Shown here: in pieces, positions 8,707 to 17,279 of the stretch
How the letters are laid out: the number at the start of each line of letters is the position of its first letter
How positions within the stretch are numbered: the stretch's first letter is position 1
Assembly (NCBI GenBank): GCA_964599375.1
Contig: CAZREW010000004.1
Location: 124,001-188,000 of the forward strand
From: JAUWCL01 sp964599375
GTDB lineage: Bacteria; Krumholzibacteriota; Krumholzibacteriia; Krumholzibacteriales; Krumholzibacteriaceae
Length of the DNA: 64,000 nucleotides
Direction: 5' to 3'
Notes under the pieces: generated by a model
The model's input: only the letters and a program-made list of their open reading frames with translations
What the model was told of the DNA's origin: nothing
The model's database searches: none
Translations under genes and position numbers: made by a program

Positions 8707-9444
8707 TCATCCGCCGGTCGACAGCCTCATGGCTGCGACCGTCTTGCCGCCGGCGAATATCCGCAGATCGAGAGCGGGAGTATCCGCCGACCTGAACCTG
8801 ATGATAAACTCGGCATCTCCACCATGGACCAGAAGGAGGCTCTTCCCGTCGACCTCCATCTGGTAGTCGGCACCTTCGTTCGACCTGATGGATTCGAACG
8901 AGACTCCATCCCCAAGGTCGAATAGAATGCTCGCCTCGGTATCGGAAGCCATACTCATCGTGACCGTGATCGAGCCCCTCTCGAATACGGGGAGCACGCT
9001 TCCCTTCACGCCGTACGCGTCGAACCTCTCTGCGGCCCCGCCGCCGCCTTCCACCGCTCCTATAGTCGCTTCATACCCGGGCTCCTTCGGGGACCGGTCG
9101 GTCAGCGGGCGTATCGCCGCGAAGATAATCAGCCCGGCCGCGACGCCCGCCGCGAAGGCCGGGACGAAAGAGCGCCAGAATGAGTGCTCCGCGGCCACCG
9201 GCTGCACTGTTTGCCCGCCGGATTGCCCGTATACCGCGTCGAATATCCGCTCCCTCAGCTCGGGGGGCGGTTCGACCTCTCCGGCTTCGCCTAAAGCTCT
9301 GACAGTCTCTCTCAGGTCTTCGTAGTACCGGCGCGCCTCAGGATCGGACATGACGAAAGCGGCCAGTTTACGGGCGTTCTCTTCGGAGATAACGCCGTCT
9401 ATCTCCTCGTTCATCAGCCTTATGTAGGGTTCGTCGATCCTCAT
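8707..9444 (-). CDS. Membrane anti-sigma factor
   Basis: This 245-residue protein has a cytoplasmic N-terminal domain (residues 1-85) of anti-sigma type. It opens with NEEIDGVISEENARKLAAFV and resembles zinc-finger anti-sigmas but has no HxxxCxxC metal site. A single membrane segment lies near 93-112, and a 130-residue extracytoplasmic domain carries ATIGAV at 126-131. The start ATG overlaps the sigma-factor stop as TGATG, which is standard coupling for a sigma/anti-sigma pair. By family it would hold the sigma factor inactive until its outer domain is cut. A PrsW-like protease in the same cluster is the natural candidate for that cut (inference). Confidence 0.75.
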   Translation of the reverse strand: MRIDEPYIRLMNEEIDGVISEENARKLAAFVMSDPEARRYYEDLRETVRALGEAGEVEPPPELRERIFDAVYGQSGGQTVQPVAAEHSFWRSFVPAFAAGVAAGLIIFAAIRPLTDRSPKEPGYEATIGAVEGGGGAAERFDAYGVKGSVLPVFERGSITVTMSMASDTEASILFDLGDGVSFESIRSNEGADYQMEVDGKSLLLVHGGDAEFIIRFRSADTPALDLRIFAGGKTVAAMRLSTGG

Positions 9445-9977
9445 CACAGTCCTGCCTCGGTAAGTAATTCCTTCATCCGCTGCCTGGCCGAGTACAGCCT
9501 CGACTTCACCGTCTTTTCGGGGATCGCCAGCACATCTGCTATCTGGCTGTAGGACAGATCGACGAAGTGCCTGAGGATTATCACTACCCTGTAGTCCTCG
9601 CCCAGCCTCCGCAGCGCGGACTGCACCAGGCCGTCCGCCTGTTCGCGTATGACCTGCTGCTCCGGCCCTGGAGAGCGGGAGGGAGGATCGAACTCGACCC
9701 GTACGATCCTGCTCTGCCTCTTGACCTGGTTGAGGGATTCATTGACGCCCATCCTGTAAAGCCAGCTGAAGAACTTCCTCGACGGGTCGAAGGTTCTCAG
9801 CCTTTCGAAGGCCTTTACGAATACTGTCTGCGTGACATCCATGGCATCCTCGTAATCGCCGCAGATCCTGAAAGCAAGGTTGAAGATCTGCCGCTCGTAC
9901 CTCTCCACCAGCATCCCGAACGCTTCTCTGTCTCCGTTCAGCGTCTCGATGACCAGCGATGAATCAGTTGTCGCCAT
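9444..9977 (-). CDS. ECF (sigma-70 family) RNA polymerase sigma factor
   Basis: This 177-residue protein has both ECF domains. Region 2 runs from about 20 to 85, with AFGMLVERYERQIFNLAFR and the DAMDVTQTVFVKAFERL core. Region 4 runs from about 120 to 170, with DYRVVIILRHFVDLSYSQIADVL and TVKSRLYSARQRMKE. ATG 9977 is preferred because the open frame upstream (to 10100) has no sigma-like sequence. It is coupled to the anti-sigma gene and would direct transcription of an envelope regulon, probably including its own operon. I could not pick out an ECF-type promoter with confidence in the 188 bases upstream. Confidence 0.9.
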   Translation of the reverse strand: MATTDSSLVIETLNGDREAFGMLVERYERQIFNLAFRICGDYEDAMDVTQTVFVKAFERLRTFDPSRKFFSWLYRMGVNESLNQVKRQSRIVRVEFDPPSRSPGPEQQVIREQADGLVQSALRRLGEDYRVVIILRHFVDLSYSQIADVLAIPEKTVKSRLYSARQRMKELLTEAGL

Positions 9978-10165
9978 AAATACTGTCCGACAGCAATAAA
10001 GTTGGCGGTCCGGTCCGGGAAAAACGTCCCCCGTCCGGCGCACTGAAGAGCCGGTGACGGAGGATGAAGCCGGATGCCCGGTCTGTCCCGCAGCCGTCAC
10101 GCTCGCGCTGCACTGTTAAATTACTTGAAGTAGAGAGCTTGCGAATGAGGGTAAAATAACCTTTA

Positions 10166-10450
10166 CTATAAGTCAAATATAAAATCGAACCCGGCGATAT
10201 TGAAGATATCGCGGATATGAGGGGACATGTTTACGATCTGCAGCCTGTGCCCGCCGCTCATGAGCCTCTTCTGCGTGGCCAGCAGGAGGCCGAGCCCCGC
10301 GCTGGAGATATAGCGAAGACCGTTGAAATCAACTGTCACGGTGCTTTCGACCTTCTCCAGCACCGCCCGTGTCATATCTACCTGGTTCGAGTCGAGCCTT
10401 CCGCTCAGTCTTACCGTTCCGTCTCCCGCAACAGAAATTTCGAACGTCAT
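10166..10450 (-). CDS. STAS-domain anti-sigma factor antagonist (RsbV/SpoIIAA-like)
   Basis: This 94-residue single STAS domain has the typical DFNGLRYISSAGLGLLL segment, in which one of the paired serines is the expected phosphorylation site. In partner switching the unphosphorylated form binds the kinase and frees its target. The start overlaps the kinase stop by four bases (ATGA). The ECF sigma gene begins 188 bases downstream on the same strand, so the switch and the ECF system may be cotranscribed. Confidence 0.85.
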   Translation of the reverse strand: MTFEISVAGDGTVRLSGRLDSNQVDMTRAVLEKVESTVTVDFNGLRYISSAGLGLLLATQKRLMSGGHRLQIVNMSPHIRDIFNIAGFDFIFDL

Positions 10451-10851
10451 CTTTCCTCCAGGCGCTTTGTCGCCGTGACCACAAGCGTGCCGTCATCGTA
10501 CCTGTAATCCAGCGTGTCCGCCATCTTTTTGACGAGATGTATGCCGAGACCTCCGGGCTCTCTTTCCATAAGGGGCGCTTCGGTATCTACTTCGCCGATA
10601 GAGTTTCCGTCGAACGGCCCCGTATCCCGGTCGGTCAGGCGGATCGCGAGAAGGCCGCTCTCGAGCTTTATCTCGATCTCTATATCGGCGCTTCCCCGCG
10701 CATGCCGCACCAGGTTGGTGAATATCTCCTCCAGTGTGAGGTCGAGAAAATACGACTCTGAATCATCGAGGCTGTTGCCGCTCTCGAATTCCCCCGCGAA
10801 GGAGAATATCCCGTCCAGCGACCCCATCTCTCTTCTGAACCGTCTCCGCAT
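10447..10851 (-). CDS. RsbW-like serine kinase (HATPase domain)
   Basis: This 134-residue GHKL ATPase has the N-box LEEIFTNLVRHA, a G1-like DRDTG and the G2 loop GGLGIHLVKKMAD. That makes it an RsbW/SpoIIAB-type anti-sigma kinase, the partner of the adjoining STAS protein. ATG 10851 is the first sensible start; the frame extends to 11064 but that part does not look coding and would run into the divergent nitroreductase gene. Its final target (a sigma factor or an effector phosphatase) cannot be told from sequence. Confidence 0.8.
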   Translation of the reverse strand: MRRRFRREMGSLDGIFSFAGEFESGNSLDDSESYFLDLTLEEIFTNLVRHARGSADIEIEIKLESGLLAIRLTDRDTGPFDGNSIGEVDTEAPLMEREPGGLGIHLVKKMADTLDYRYDDGTLVVTATKRLEER

Positions 10852-10980
10852 GACTGCACATGTTAACGGCAATCCCGGTCCGATGCAAGGATGACTTCCC
10901 GCCTGGGGATGTACTTGAATATATCCCGGACAAGGGTTAATCTCCCTTCCGCGGACCTGAACATATGAAAGGAGCTCCCT

Positions 10981-11715
10981 ATGAGATCCATATCGATATT
11001 TCTCCTCGTGGCGTCTGTCCTTTTTCCCGTTTCCGCCGCGGGCGGGAAGTACGACCTCGAACACAAGGTGATCGCGACAGTCGAGCTGCCGAAGCCGGCG
11101 CTTTACAGCGATTGCTCCGTCGAGAAGGCCCTGAGCGAACGCAGGTCGGTCAGGAAATACACTGACGAACCTGTGACGCTGGAGGAGGTCTCCCAGCTCC
11201 TTTGGTCGGCGTACGGCATCACCTATACGAGGGAGGGACTCCCCGACTTCATCCGCGGCGGGTTCAAGACGGCGCCGTCGGCGGGGGCACGTTATCCGCT
11301 CGAGATATACCTTGTCGCAGGCAACGTCAAGGGACTCCTGCCGGGGATATACTGGTACCTACCCGAGGGGCACATCATCCACAGGCTCGCCGACGGCGAC
11401 GTGAGAGCCGGCCTGCAGGCCGCATGCCTGAGCCAGCAATTCGCCGGCGAGGCCCCGGTCTCGATCGTCTGGTCCGCGGTATACGAGAGATGTACGGAGA
11501 AGTACGGCGACCGGGGGAGGGACAGGTACGTCTGCATGGACCTCGGCCACTCGGCGCAGAACGTCTACCTCCAGTGCGTATCACTGGGCCTGGGCACCTG
11601 CGCCATCGGGGCGTTCACTGACGACGCGCTCAAGGACCTGATCGGAATGACCGAACAGGAAGTGCCCCTTTACGTGATGCCTGTAGGAAGGCTCCCCAGG
11701 GAGCACAAGAAGTAA
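10981..11715 (+). CDS. Exported SagB-type nitroreductase family protein
   Basis: This 244-residue protein has a cleavable signal peptide (residues 1-20, ending VSAAGG). The FMN-binding nitroreductase fold follows, with the RRSVRKYTDEPVTLEEVSQLLWSAYG opening, the APSAGARYPLEIYLV segment and the MDLGHSAQNVYLQCVSLGLG helix, all typical of the SagB branch. GAAAGGAGC lies just before the ATG. Its stop overlaps the start of an ATP-grasp gene (TAATG). Most relatives are cytoplasmic flavoenzymes, so a Sec-type signal is unusual. The substrate is unknown. Confidence 0.8.
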   Translation: MRSISIFLLVASVLFPVSAAGGKYDLEHKVIATVELPKPALYSDCSVEKALSERRSVRKYTDEPVTLEEVSQLLWSAYGITYTREGLPDFIRGGFKTAPSAGARYPLEIYLVAGNVKGLLPGIYWYLPEGHIIHRLADGDVRAGLQAACLSQQFAGEAPVSIVWSAVYERCTEKYGDRGRDRYVCMDLGHSAQNVYLQCVSLGLGTCAIGAFTDDALKDLIGMTEQEVPLYVMPVGRLPREHKK

Positions 11716-12884
11716 TGATAATACTGGACAGGCCCTACGTATCGGACCTTCTCGCTTCAACTGTTCAGCGTCTCGGGACGCCAGTGCTCCGCAACAGCGT
11801 GTCCGAAGCCCTCACCGGAGATTACGACCTCGACCTGATCGATGGCAGTGAGTTCGCCTTAAGAGCCAACTCGCAGGAGTACCCTCTGGTCTATACGAGC
11901 TCGGAGGACGCGATCGGGTGGATCGCGGAGAACCTCAGGCCCTCCGGCCTTCCGGAACGCATAGACCGGCTGAAGGACAAGATACGTTTCCGGAGCATGA
12001 TCGAGGAGGACCATCCGGGGTTTTTCTACGCGGGCATCGATCTCGAGGCGCTGAGGCATCTCGACCCTTCCGGGCTGCCGAAGCCCTTCGTCGTGAAACC
12101 GGCCGTGGGATTCTTCAGCATGGCGGTGCGCAAGGTCGGATCAGACGGCGACTGGCCCGCCGCGCTGCGGTCGATAGAGGAGGACCTCGACAGGGTCGAG
12201 GGGATGTACCCGGGGCAGGTATTCGATCCGGGCAGGTTCATCATCGAGGAGGGGATAAAGGGTGAAGAATTCGCCGTCGATGCCTATTTCGACGGGGAGG
12301 GCAGGCCAGTGATCCTCAATGTCCTCCACCATCTCTTCTCCTCGGGAACGGACGTCAGCGATACTACCTATGTGACATCGAAGGGGACCGTAGAGTTCGG
12401 GATACGGACCTTTACCGGGCCGCTGGAGCGTATCGGTCAGCTCGCCGACCTGAGAAACTTCCCGCTTCACATCGAGATGAGGGTGGACGGCCGCGACGTA
12501 GTCCCCGTAGAGGCAAACCCGATGAGGTTCGCCGGGTTCGGGGGGACAGATTTCGGATGGTACGCCTGGGGAATCAACACTCACGAGTATTTCCTGGAGC
12601 GGAAGACGCCGGACTGGAAAGCGGTCTTCAAAGACAAGGAAGACAAAGTCTATTCGATGTATGTGGCCTTCATACCCGTGGAGATCCCTCTCGACAAGGT
12701 GAGGGATATCGATTACCATGGGTTCGAGGCCAACTTCACGAGAGTCCTGGAACTGAGGAAGACAGACTGGCGAAGATACCGGGTCTTCGCCTTCGTATTC
12801 TCCGAAACCGGCCCGGGGGCCGCGGCTGAGATCGAACGTAACCTGAGGCTCGATCTTTCGCGGTATGTAGTGATTGAGGACTGA
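11715..12884 (+). CDS. ATP-grasp domain protein
   Basis: This 389-residue soluble protein has an ATP-grasp architecture. An N-terminal alpha/beta domain precedes a LPKPFVVKPAVGFFS nucleotide-binding strand near 120. FIIEEGIKGEEFAVDAYFD near 175-193 and HIEMRVDGRDVVPVEANPMRFAGFG near 255-280 supply the metal-binding Glu and Asn. Such enzymes ligate a carboxylate to an amine or thiol through an acyl-phosphate. No specific subfamily is recognisable. It is translationally coupled to the exported nitroreductase and followed 12 bases later by a sugar-binding lipoprotein. Confidence 0.75.
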   Translation: MIILDRPYVSDLLASTVQRLGTPVLRNSVSEALTGDYDLDLIDGSEFALRANSQEYPLVYTSSEDAIGWIAENLRPSGLPERIDRLKDKIRFRSMIEEDHPGFFYAGIDLEALRHLDPSGLPKPFVVKPAVGFFSMAVRKVGSDGDWPAALRSIEEDLDRVEGMYPGQVFDPGRFIIEEGIKGEEFAVDAYFDGEGRPVILNVLHHLFSSGTDVSDTTYVTSKGTVEFGIRTFTGPLERIGQLADLRNFPLHIEMRVDGRDVVPVEANPMRFAGFGGTDFGWYAWGINTHEYFLERKTPDWKAVFKDKEDKVYSMYVAFIPVEIPLDKVRDIDYHGFEANFTRVLELRKTDWRRYRVFAFVFSETGPGAAAEIERNLRLDLSRYVVIED

Positions 12885-12895
12885 GGAGGTCATTC

Positions 12896-14131
12896 ATGTC
12901 CATGAGGTTTTTACCCCTTGTTTCAGTAGCTCTGTTTCTCATCCTCTCCGGCTGCGGTGGAGGCGATGACGGAAAGACCGAGATCGTCATATGGGAGCAG
13001 AAGGACCCGGTAGAGCAGACGGTCCTGGGTAGGCAACTCACCAGGTACATGGCGGACCATCCGGGCGTTACCGTTTCGACGGTCCATTTCGAGACGGATC
13101 TTCTTCACAGCCAGTTCCAGACGGCTACTCTGGCGGGTGGAGGCCCCGACCTCGTCTACGGGCCGAGCGACAAGATCGGTCCGTACTCTGTCATGAAGCT
13201 CATCATCCCCCTGGAGGACGAGTTCGGCGACTTCTTCTTCGGCCATTTCGAGAGCTCGTCGCTGGCGTCACTCGGCGGACATATCTACGCGGTGCCCGAC
13301 CAGATCGGCAATCACCTCATGCTGATCTACAACAGGAAGATGGTCAGTTCGGAGCCTAAGGACACGGACGAGTGGATCAGGATGTGCGGGACACTGACGG
13401 TGGATGCTAACGCGGACGGAATGCCCGACCAGTACGGCCTCGTTTTCAATGCGGTCGAGCCTTTCTGGCTCGTCCCGTTCCTCGGCGGCTTCGGCGGCTG
13501 GGTGATGGACGCCGATTATGCTCCGACGCTCGGCACGCCCGAGATGACAAAGGCCCTTAAGTTCATGGCGGATTTGAGGAACAAGTATAAGATCATCCCC
13601 AAGGAGTGCAACTACGAGCTAAGCGATACGATGTTCAAGATGGGGCAGGCGGCTTTCATCATCAACGGTCCGTGGTCCCTGAAAGCCTATATCGAGGCCG
13701 GTATGGAGATAGGGGTCATGGCTATCCCGATCATCACTGAGACGGGGAGATATCCGACTCCGATGGTATCGAGCAAGGGGTACTCGATCAGCGTCAACGT
13801 GAAGGAAGAAAAGCTGGTTGCCGTGAAGGACCTTCTTGCCTACCTCACATCCGAACCGGTGCAGAAGGAGATCACATCGGAGCTAAAGATCCTCCCCGCC
13901 CTGACCAGCCTCTACGACGATGATGAGCTTCTCACAGATCCGATCATCAGGGGTTCGATGGATCAGGCGAAGCACGGAAGGCAGATGCCCGTCGTGCCCG
14001 AGATGCGCGCGATCTGGGACGCCATGCGGCCATTCTACCAGTCCGTGATGGGGGGGAAGCAGGATCCCGCCGAAGCGGCGAAGGGGATGCAGGAACAGGC
14101 CGTAAAAAAGATCGCCGAGATGAGGGGATAG
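12896..14131 (+). CDS. malE: Maltose-type ABC transporter substrate-binding lipoprotein
   Basis: This 411-residue family 1 extracellular solute-binding protein has a lipoprotein signal (hydrophobic stretch then LSGC, Cys20). The two-lobed binding fold is recognisable from EIVIWEQKD, the GPDLVYGPSDK segment, GKGYSISV-like SSKGYSISVNV and the FKMGQAAFIINGPW motif. It should deliver a sugar or oligosaccharide to a MalFG-type permease. The matching permease genes lie 8 kb away and a matching ATPase 36 kb away. GAGGAGG precedes the start. Confidence 0.85.
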   Translation: MSMRFLPLVSVALFLILSGCGGGDDGKTEIVIWEQKDPVEQTVLGRQLTRYMADHPGVTVSTVHFETDLLHSQFQTATLAGGGPDLVYGPSDKIGPYSVMKLIIPLEDEFGDFFFGHFESSSLASLGGHIYAVPDQIGNHLMLIYNRKMVSSEPKDTDEWIRMCGTLTVDANADGMPDQYGLVFNAVEPFWLVPFLGGFGGWVMDADYAPTLGTPEMTKALKFMADLRNKYKIIPKECNYELSDTMFKMGQAAFIINGPWSLKAYIEAGMEIGVMAIPIITETGRYPTPMVSSKGYSISVNVKEEKLVAVKDLLAYLTSEPVQKEITSELKILPALTSLYDDDELLTDPIIRGSMDQAKHGRQMPVVPEMRAIWDAMRPFYQSVMGGKQDPAEAAKGMQEQAVKKIAEMRG

Positions 14132-14135
14132 AGGC

Positions 14136-17100
14136 TCAGTTCCCGGAGCCCGGGAATATCCTCGCACCGAGGGCCTTGAAGTCCTCGAGGATCAGGTAGA
14201 GGCTCGGGATGATCACCAGGGTGATCCCGGTCGCGAAGAGCACGCCCCACCCGAGGCCCGCCGCCATCGGGATCAGGAACTTTGCCTGGAGCGAGCGCTC
14301 GAGCATCATCGGCGTCAGCCCGCCGAACGTGGTGATCGACGTCAGTATGATCGCCCTGAACCTGAGCTCCCCGGCCGCGCTGATCGATTCCACAGCGGTC
14401 CTTCCGCCCTCGCGGATCCTGTTGGTCGCCTCGATCAGCACGAGTGAGTCGTTCACTACCACTCCGGAAAGCCCGACGATCCCGAACATGCTCATCATGC
14501 TGAGGTCGTAACCCATCAGCTTGTGGCCGAGGACCGCTCCGACCATGCCGAAGGGGATAGCCGCCATGACTATTAGCGGCTGAGCGAATGATCTGAACGG
14601 TATGGCCAGCAGCGCGTAGATCAGGAAGAGCGCCATCAGAAAAGATTTCATTATCGACTGTATGAACTCCCGGTCCTCGCGCCCCTCGCCCTCGATAGCG
14701 AACCGGACGTCGGGGTGTTCCGCTCTGAGAGTGGGGAGTATCACGGATTCGAGGGCGCTGTTGACTTCCGTGGTGTTTGCCCGTCCCTCCTCGATGTCGG
14801 CGGATACGGCTATGACCCTCTTGCGGTAGGCCCTCTGTATCGTGGCGTAACCCTGGACCGTCGTTACTTCGGCCACCTGCCCGAAAGGGACCTCGGTGCC
14901 GTCGGGCATCCTGATCCGCATTCCGCTGACGTTCCCGATCGATCTGCGCTCGCTGTCCGGATAACGGACAAGCACCTTTACCTCGTCCTCCCCGATCTGC
15001 AGGCGAAGAGCCTCGGATCCGTAAAAAGCGGCCCTGACCTGGCGTGCGAGGTCGCCTAGCGTAAGCCCGAGGCTGCGCGCCTCCGGTTTCAGCTTGAGCT
15101 GCATCTCCTCCTTGCCAGGCATGTAATCGTCCGCGACCTCGGTGAGGCCCGGGTATTCCCTGAGCTCGTTCTTGAGTTCCTCGACGGCCTCGAACAGCTT
15201 TTCGGTGTTGTCCGATGAGAGATGTACCTCTATCGGGGCGTTTGAGCTTCCTATCTGCCCGCGGAACGATATCGACTCCGCGTCGGGGATTACGCCGACC
15301 TTTCTGCGCCACTCGTTCACGAGGTCCCTCGACTTGAGTTTTCTCTTTTCACCCTCGAGGAGCTGCACGTGCACCTGGGCGAGGTGCCCGCCCATCTCGG
15401 TCGTCGGCATCGGCCCGCCGCCGCCCATCTGGACTCCTACAAGCGTGAAGTAATCCTCCATCACCGAAGGGGCTCCTTCGGGGCGCTTCGCGTCAGCCTC
15501 CGCTACGGTCTCGAGGGCCGCGCGCTCGATCTGGTCGAGCACCTCCTCGGTCCGGCTGACCGGCGTGCTCGGCGGCATTACGATCGAGCAGATCAGGTTG
15601 TCCGCGTCGAGGCGGGGGAATACCGTGAGCTTGACCCGGCCGCTGGCGATGATCCCGACCGTCAGTATCAGCACCGCCACGCCGCTCGCGACAGTGGCGT
15701 ATCTCCATTTCAGGCACATCGCGAGGAACCGTCGGTAAGGCCCCCTGACGAAATCCTTCATCAGCCTGTCCATCAGTTTGGCCTTCTTCTCGGAAGGTTC
15801 GACGCATAGGCTCTTGAACCGGCACCTCGAGAGGTGGGCCGGGAGTATGAAAAGGGCCTCGATGAGGGACCCTGCCAGCACGGCTATGACTACGACGGGT
15901 ATATTGCGCATGATGTTGCCGCGCGTGCCGGGGATCATGATGAGGGGCCAGAACGCCGCCATCGTGGTGAGCACCGCGAAGATCACCGGCTTACTGACTT
16001 GCGCGGCTCCCGTGACTGCCGCCTCGAAGTTGGGGACGCCCTTCTCGCGCTTGCGGTAGATGTTTTCTCCGATGACTATCGCGTCGTCCACGACTATCCC
16101 CAGGATCAGGATAAAAGCGAAGAGTGATATCATGTTTATCGATATTCCGAATGCGGGCAGGAGCCACAGCCCCGTGGCGAAAGATATCGGAATCCCCATC
16201 GTAACCCAGAAAGCCAGCCTGATATCGAGAAACATCGAGAGGAGTATCACGACTAGGACGAGGCCGAGAGCCATGTTCTTGACGAGCAGGCTTATCCTGC
16301 TTTTGAGTATCAGCGAGCTGTCGCTGAAGAAGACTATGTCCATGCCCTCTGGCAGATCGCCCTTTATATCCGACACATATCTCTTGACCTCGTCTGCCAC
16401 TTTGAGCGCGCTCTGGTCGGCGACCCGGAAGACCTCTATGAAGGCTGCCGGCCTTCCGCGTGTGGACACCCTCAGGTCGTTGTCCTCGTACCCGTCAGTC
16501 AGCGTGGCTATCTGGCCCAGTGTCACCTTCGAGCCATCGGGATTCGTTATCACGGCTATGTCCGCGTAATCCCTGGCCTCGTACCTGCGTCCCTTGGTCC
16601 TGATGAGGACGGTGCCCTCCTTCGATTTGACCGACCCGGCGGGGAGGTCGAGGCTCGACTGTTTCACGACGGCCGAGACCTGGTCGAGGGTGAGGCCGAA
16701 TCTCCTGAGATTGCTCTCAGATATGTCGATATGGATCTCGGCCCGGCGGACTCCGAATATCTCGACCAGCGTGATGCCTGGCAGGTTCACCAGGTCGGCT
16801 TTTATCTTCTCGGCTAGATGTTTAATCGTGGGCTCGGGAGCGTCGCCGTAAAGGGCAAGGTTGATGACCTGGTTCTTCCGGACTATCTGCCTGACTATCG
16901 GTTTTTCCGCCTCGTTGGGGAATGTCCTGATCCGGTCGACCTCGCTCTTGACCTCGTTCGTGAGGTTGTCGAGGTCCCAGTTGCTCAGCACCTCGATCGT
17001 GACGGTGCCGAACCCCTCACGCGCCGTGGCTGTGATCTTCTTGATTCCTGCCAGGCCGGCTATGCGCTCCTCGATCCTGCGTATCACGGCCTCCTCGACC

Positions 17101-17279
17101 TCTTCGGGCGAAGCGCCGGGATACTCCATCGAGATCGATATCATGTCGGGCGCGAACTCGGGAAAGGTCTCGATCTTGATGTTCTGTACGGTCAGGATGC
17201 CCGCAAGCAGCAGGAAGACCATCAGGAGATTGGCCGCTACATGATTCTCGGTGAACCAGCCGATCATCTTTTCCATCAT
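14136..17279 (-). CDS. RND-family multidrug/solute efflux transporter
   Basis: This 1047-residue inner-membrane protein has the two-fold RND plan: a first membrane segment at about 10-30, a large periplasmic loop, six further segments including GIVVDDAIVIGENI (the acidic proton-relay helix), and a repeat of that plan. Length and motifs match the HAE1/AcrB class. It would export substrates through the partner MFP and outer-membrane proteins encoded just upstream. Its start overlaps the MFP stop by four bases (ATGA). It ends four bases after the convergent malE stop, leaving no room for an intergenic terminator. Confidence 0.95.
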   Translation of the reverse strand: MMEKMIGWFTENHVAANLLMVFLLLAGILTVQNIKIETFPEFAPDMISISMEYPGASPEEVEEAVIRRIEERIAGLAGIKKITATAREGFGTVTIEVLSNWDLDNLTNEVKSEVDRIRTFPNEAEKPIVRQIVRKNQVINLALYGDAPEPTIKHLAEKIKADLVNLPGITLVEIFGVRRAEIHIDISESNLRRFGLTLDQVSAVVKQSSLDLPAGSVKSKEGTVLIRTKGRRYEARDYADIAVITNPDGSKVTLGQIATLTDGYEDNDLRVSTRGRPAAFIEVFRVADQSALKVADEVKRYVSDIKGDLPEGMDIVFFSDSSLILKSRISLLVKNMALGLVLVVILLSMFLDIRLAFWVTMGIPISFATGLWLLPAFGISINMISLFAFILILGIVVDDAIVIGENIYRKREKGVPNFEAAVTGAAQVSKPVIFAVLTTMAAFWPLIMIPGTRGNIMRNIPVVVIAVLAGSLIEALFILPAHLSRCRFKSLCVEPSEKKAKLMDRLMKDFVRGPYRRFLAMCLKWRYATVASGVAVLILTVGIIASGRVKLTVFPRLDADNLICSIVMPPSTPVSRTEEVLDQIERAALETVAEADAKRPEGAPSVMEDYFTLVGVQMGGGGPMPTTEMGGHLAQVHVQLLEGEKRKLKSRDLVNEWRRKVGVIPDAESISFRGQIGSSNAPIEVHLSSDNTEKLFEAVEELKNELREYPGLTEVADDYMPGKEEMQLKLKPEARSLGLTLGDLARQVRAAFYGSEALRLQIGEDEVKVLVRYPDSERRSIGNVSGMRIRMPDGTEVPFGQVAEVTTVQGYATIQRAYRKRVIAVSADIEEGRANTTEVNSALESVILPTLRAEHPDVRFAIEGEGREDREFIQSIMKSFLMALFLIYALLAIPFRSFAQPLIVMAAIPFGMVGAVLGHKLMGYDLSMMSMFGIVGLSGVVVNDSLVLIEATNRIREGGRTAVESISAAGELRFRAIILTSITTFGGLTPMMLERSLQAKFLIPMAAGLGWGVLFATGITLVIIPSLYLILEDFKALGARIFPGSGN

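Noticed and set aside
14035..15312. A 425-codon alternative minus frame inside the RND transporter gene
   Set aside because: It is Arg/Gly/Pro-rich out-of-frame translation of the transporter and has no recognisable domain.
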